Assembly (NCBI RefSeq): GCF_000738675.1
Contig: NZ_JPUX01000001.1
Location: forward strand, 2,728,001-2,792,000
Length of the DNA: 64,000 bases
Origin: Serratia nematodiphila DZ0503SBS1
GTDB taxonomy: Bacteria > Pseudomonadota > Gammaproteobacteria > Enterobacterales > Enterobacteriaceae
Direction: 5' to 3'
Below the pieces are notes generated by a model. The model made no database searches. It had not been told where the DNA came from and worked only from the letters and a program-made list of their open reading frames with translations. Position 1 is the first letter of the stretch; every line of letters starts with the position of its first letter. A program made the position numbers and the translations under genes. Below are positions 61,809 through 64,000 of this stretch, piece after piece.

Positions 61809-63728
61809 CTAAGATCCCAGCGGCCAGACCGCCTCGCGCACGGCGATCGCTCTGGGTAGCAGCCCGAGGGCGTAGAAGCGGTCGGCGATGCTTTGCTGCT
61901 GGCGGATCACCTGCAAATCCATGGCGCGGATCTCGTGGCTGCGGCGCGACAGCGCGAGTTCCAGCGAGGCGCTCGCCAGCCCCAGTTCGTCGGAAAGGTG
62001 ACGAGCGGCTTCTCTCGGCTGCGCGGCAATGTAGCGGCCGGTGTGCTGCAATGCTTGCATCAGCGGCTGCAACAGATCGCCCGAGCGCTCGGCGAAGTCG
62101 CGGCGCGCCAGATAGAATTGCTGATTGAGCACTCGCTGGGTGCCGTCGGCGATCACGCGCAGTTCCCCGCTGCGCTGCGCGTCGCTGAGCAGCGGATCCC
62201 ACATCATCCAGGCGTCCACCGCCTGCAGGTCGGTCGCCGACAGCGGATACTTCGGCGGCGCGTAGACGATACGCACATCGTTCAACGTCAATCCCTGTTC
62301 GTCCAGCATCTGCAGCAATAAATAGTGCACGTTGGAGCCTTTGTTGAGCGCGATGCGTTTGCCGCGCAGATCGGCGGCGCTGTGTATCGGGCTGTCTTGC
62401 GGCACCACCATCGCCACGCTCTGCGGCGCCGGCGGCTCAAAACCGACGTACACCAGCGCATTGCCCTGTGCCTGGGCGAAGATCGGCGGCACTTCGCCGG
62501 TGGTGCCGAAGTCTATCTCATCGCCGTCGAGCGCGTGCAGCAGCTGCGGCCCGGCGGGAAACTCGCTCCACAGCACGCTGATGCGCTGTGTGGCGAAGAG
62601 CTGTTCCAGGCTTTGCCGCGCCTTGAGCACCCCGAGGTTGCCGAACTTTTGATAGCCGATGCGCAGTTCGCGTTCGGGCAGCGGCGCTGCGGCGATGGCC
62701 GGCGAATGTGCGGGTGCGCCGGCGCTGCGACGGCGCGGTTTGATCAAACCAAGATGCGCCAAATGGGTGCGCAGGGTATTGCGGCTGACGCCGAGCAACG
62801 ACGCCGCTTGCAGCTGGTTGCCGCCGCTGCGCTCGAAGGCGTTGCGCACCAGCGCATCCAGCACCCGTTGGTAAAGCTGCGCGCTGTCGCCTTGCAACTG
62901 CTGCTGCACAAAGCGATCGATGGCGTCATCGCCGCCGCCGTCGTTATCCGTCAGGCGATGGGTGAGCTGCAGTTGCTGCGGGGCGATCGCCCCCTCCTGG
63001 CTCAGCAAGACCGCATTATGCAGCGTGTTCTCCAGCTCGCGCACGTTGCCGGGCCAAGGGTAGTCCAGCAGCGTCTGCTGCGCTTCCGCCGTCAACCGCG
63101 GCAGTGGCCGTTCCAGACGGCGGGCGTACAGCGCAAGAAAATGTCTGGCCAGCACTGGAATATCGTCCGGCCGCTGGCGCAAGGGCGGTAAAGCCACCGC
63201 CGCCACGTTCAGGCGGTAATAGAGATCTTCACGGAACCGCCGTTGGCGAATCGCGCCGGCCAGATCGACGTGGGTGGCGGCGATGACCCGCACATCGATC
63301 TTCAGCGGTTTGCGCGAACCGACGCGGGTGATCTCCCGTTCCTGCAGCACGCGCAGCAGCTTGACCTGCAGCGACAGGTTCAGTTCGCCGATCTCGTCCA
63401 GAAGCAGGGTGCCGCCTTCCGCCGCTTCGAACCAGCCCTGATGAGTGCCGACGGCGCCGGTGAAGGCGCCTTTCTCATGGCCGAACAGTTCGGCTTCCGC
63501 CAGGCTTTCCGTCAGCGCGCCGCAGTTGACCGCCAGGAAAGGTTGATGGCGGCGCGCGCTGTGGTGGTGCAGATAGCGCGCCACCACTTCTTTGCCGGTG
63601 CCGGTTTCACCGACGATCAGCACGGTGGCGTCGGTGGGAGCCAGCCGATCGAGCACGCTTTGCAGAGCGAGCGACGCCGGATCGATCAGCACCGGTTTGT
63701 CGGCGGCGAACGGTTGGGGATCGTACAT
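61809..63728 (-). CDS. Sigma54-dependent activator fused to an SsuA-like binding-protein domain
   Basis: A 639-residue protein. Residues ~15-250 are an AAA+ sigma54 activator: Walker A GETGTGKE (40-47), the sigma54-contacting GAFTGA (87-92), Walker [10 protein letters not shown] (105-113) and [13 protein letters not shown] (223-235). A Fis-type HTH follows ([21 protein letters not shown], 302-322). Residues ~354-639 resemble the periplasmic sulfonate-binding protein SsuA/NMT1-like family ([60 protein letters not shown]) but no signal peptide precedes it, so it is cytoplasmic. There is no N-terminal receiver or GAF/PAS domain, so the fused domain is probably the sensor. AGGAG sets the start at 63728. 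Confidence 0.87.
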   Translation of the reverse strand: MYDPQPFAADKPVLIDPASLALQSVLDRLAPTDATVLIVGETGTGKEVVARYLHHHSARRHQPFLAVNCGALTESLAEAELFGHEKGAFTGAVGTHQGWFEAAEGGTLLLDEIGELNLSLQVKLLRVLQEREITRVGSRKPLKIDVRVIAATHVDLAGAIRQRRFREDLYYRLNVAAVALPPLRQRPDDIPVLARHFLALYARRLERPLPRLTAEAQQTLLDYPWPGNVRELENTLHNAVLLSQEGAIAPQQLQLTHRLTDNDGGGDDAIDRFVQQQLQGDSAQLYQRVLDALVRNAFERSGGNQLQAASLLGVSRNTLRTHLAHLGLIKPRRRSAGAPAHSPAIAAAPLPERELRIGYQKFGNLGVLKARQSLEQLFATQRISVLWSEFPAGPQLLHALDGDEIDFGTTGEVPPIFAQAQGNALVYVGFEPPAPQSVAMVVPQDSPIHSAADLRGKRIALNKGSNVHYLLLQMLDEQGLTLNDVRIVYAPPKYPLSATDLQAVDAWMMWDPLLSDAQRSGELRVIADGTQRVLNQQFYLARRDFAERSGDLLQPLMQALQHTGRYIAAQPREAARHLSDELGLASASLELALSRRSHEIRAMDLQVIRQQQSIADRFYALGLLPRAIAVREAVWPLGS

Positions 63729-63810
63729 GGGCGTCTCCTGTCTGACGACGATGGGGAAAAAAATCTTATCCCAGCCAATGAGCCGCCGCGAGAGGATAAA
63801 AGGCGCACGG

Positions 63811-63858
63811 TGCTGCATTGGCAACAGCTTTCCGCCGCCGCCTGCTGCCAATGCAGCA
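63811..63858. promoter_or_regulatory. Perfect 13-bp inverted repeat, candidate activator-binding (UAS) site
   Basis: TGCTGCATTGGCA (63811-63823) and its exact complement TGCCAATGCAGCA (63846-63858) are separated by 22 bp. They lie 64-111 bp before the -24 element at 63922, in the usual distance range of enhancer sites for sigma54 activators. Confidence 0.6.
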
Positions 63859-63921
63859 GCGTTTTGACGTCGATATCTCATCAATGTATTGATATGCATT
63901 GTTTTTTTTAAATCTGCAATG

Positions 63922-63937
63922 TGGCACGCATCCTGCT
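63922..63937 (+). promoter_or_regulatory. Sigma54 (-24/-12) promoter for a gene beyond the right edge
   Basis: TGGCACG-CATC-CTGCT fits TGGCACG-N4-TTGCW with one mismatch; GG and GC are 12 bp apart as required. The gene it serves would start to the right of 64000. Confidence 0.65.
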
Positions 63938-64000
63938 TTTCTTTTTATAACCAAGCAAAGTTTTTCTATCGATAAATAATGAAAATAGTTATATAGGAAA

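Overview
The window reads as chromosomal DNA of a Serratia, most likely the S. marcescens group. The support is indirect but consistent: GC-rich enterobacterial codon use, a serralysin-type metalloprotease ending in a type I secretion signal, an E. coli-like citrate lyase cluster, agp, entD/entC/entA, katG, a membrane PQQ glucose dehydrogenase and a tRNA-Asn identical to the enteric one. I see no integrase, transposase, insertion sequence, phage gene or CRISPR array. Assignments rest on recognising protein motifs by eye, not on searches.

Layout. 0.3-1.7 kb: a periplasmic DUF4432 protein and tRNA-Asn copy 1. 2-7 kb: a five-gene branched-chain amino acid-type ABC importer. 7-16.5 kb: a HxlR/NmrA divergent pair, an LpxO-like hydroxylase, sotB and a second MFS carrier, an alpha/beta-hydrolase-DoxX-MFS operon and a nitronate monooxygenase. 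16.5-25 kb (mostly minus strand): serralysin, an alginate-export-type porin behind a periplasmic double-VOC protein, katG and a coniferyl-aldehyde-type dehydrogenase. 25-34 kb: a second non-haem chloroperoxidase-like hydrolase, an epimerase, hchA overlapping a LuxR-type regulator, a LysR/membrane-protein pair, a large predicted type I secreted protein, a ketopantoate-reductase-like gene and tRNA-Asn copy 2. 34-45 kb: lacZ, dpiA without its kinase, and citCDEFXGT. 45-53 kb: agp, entD, entC-entA (no entE or entB between them), rarD, alkB, a LysR gene and an alanyl-tRNA editing protein. 53-64 kb: a Na+/H+ antiporter, gcd, two AraC-type regulators, three tandem intrinsic-terminator units that look like small RNA genes, and a sigma54 activator fused to a sulfonate-binding-protein-like domain, with an upstream inverted repeat and a divergent -24/-12 promoter.

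How genes work together. citCDEFXG make and charge citrate lyase, CitT exchanges citrate for succinate, and DpiA is the expected activator. entC and entA supply two steps of 2,3-dihydroxybenzoate synthesis under a likely Fur site, and EntD is the phosphopantetheinyl transferase for siderophore synthetases encoded elsewhere. The right end looks like the control region of a sulfur-source operon that continues beyond the window.

The strongest candidates for something undescribed are the activator/binding-protein fusion with its DNA sites (61.8-64.0 kb), the tandem small-RNA array (61.2-61.7 kb), the truncated ent operon with a 16-codon ORF (48.6 kb), the hchA-luxR unit (27.4-29.0 kb) and the 568-residue predicted secreted protein (30.6-32.3 kb).
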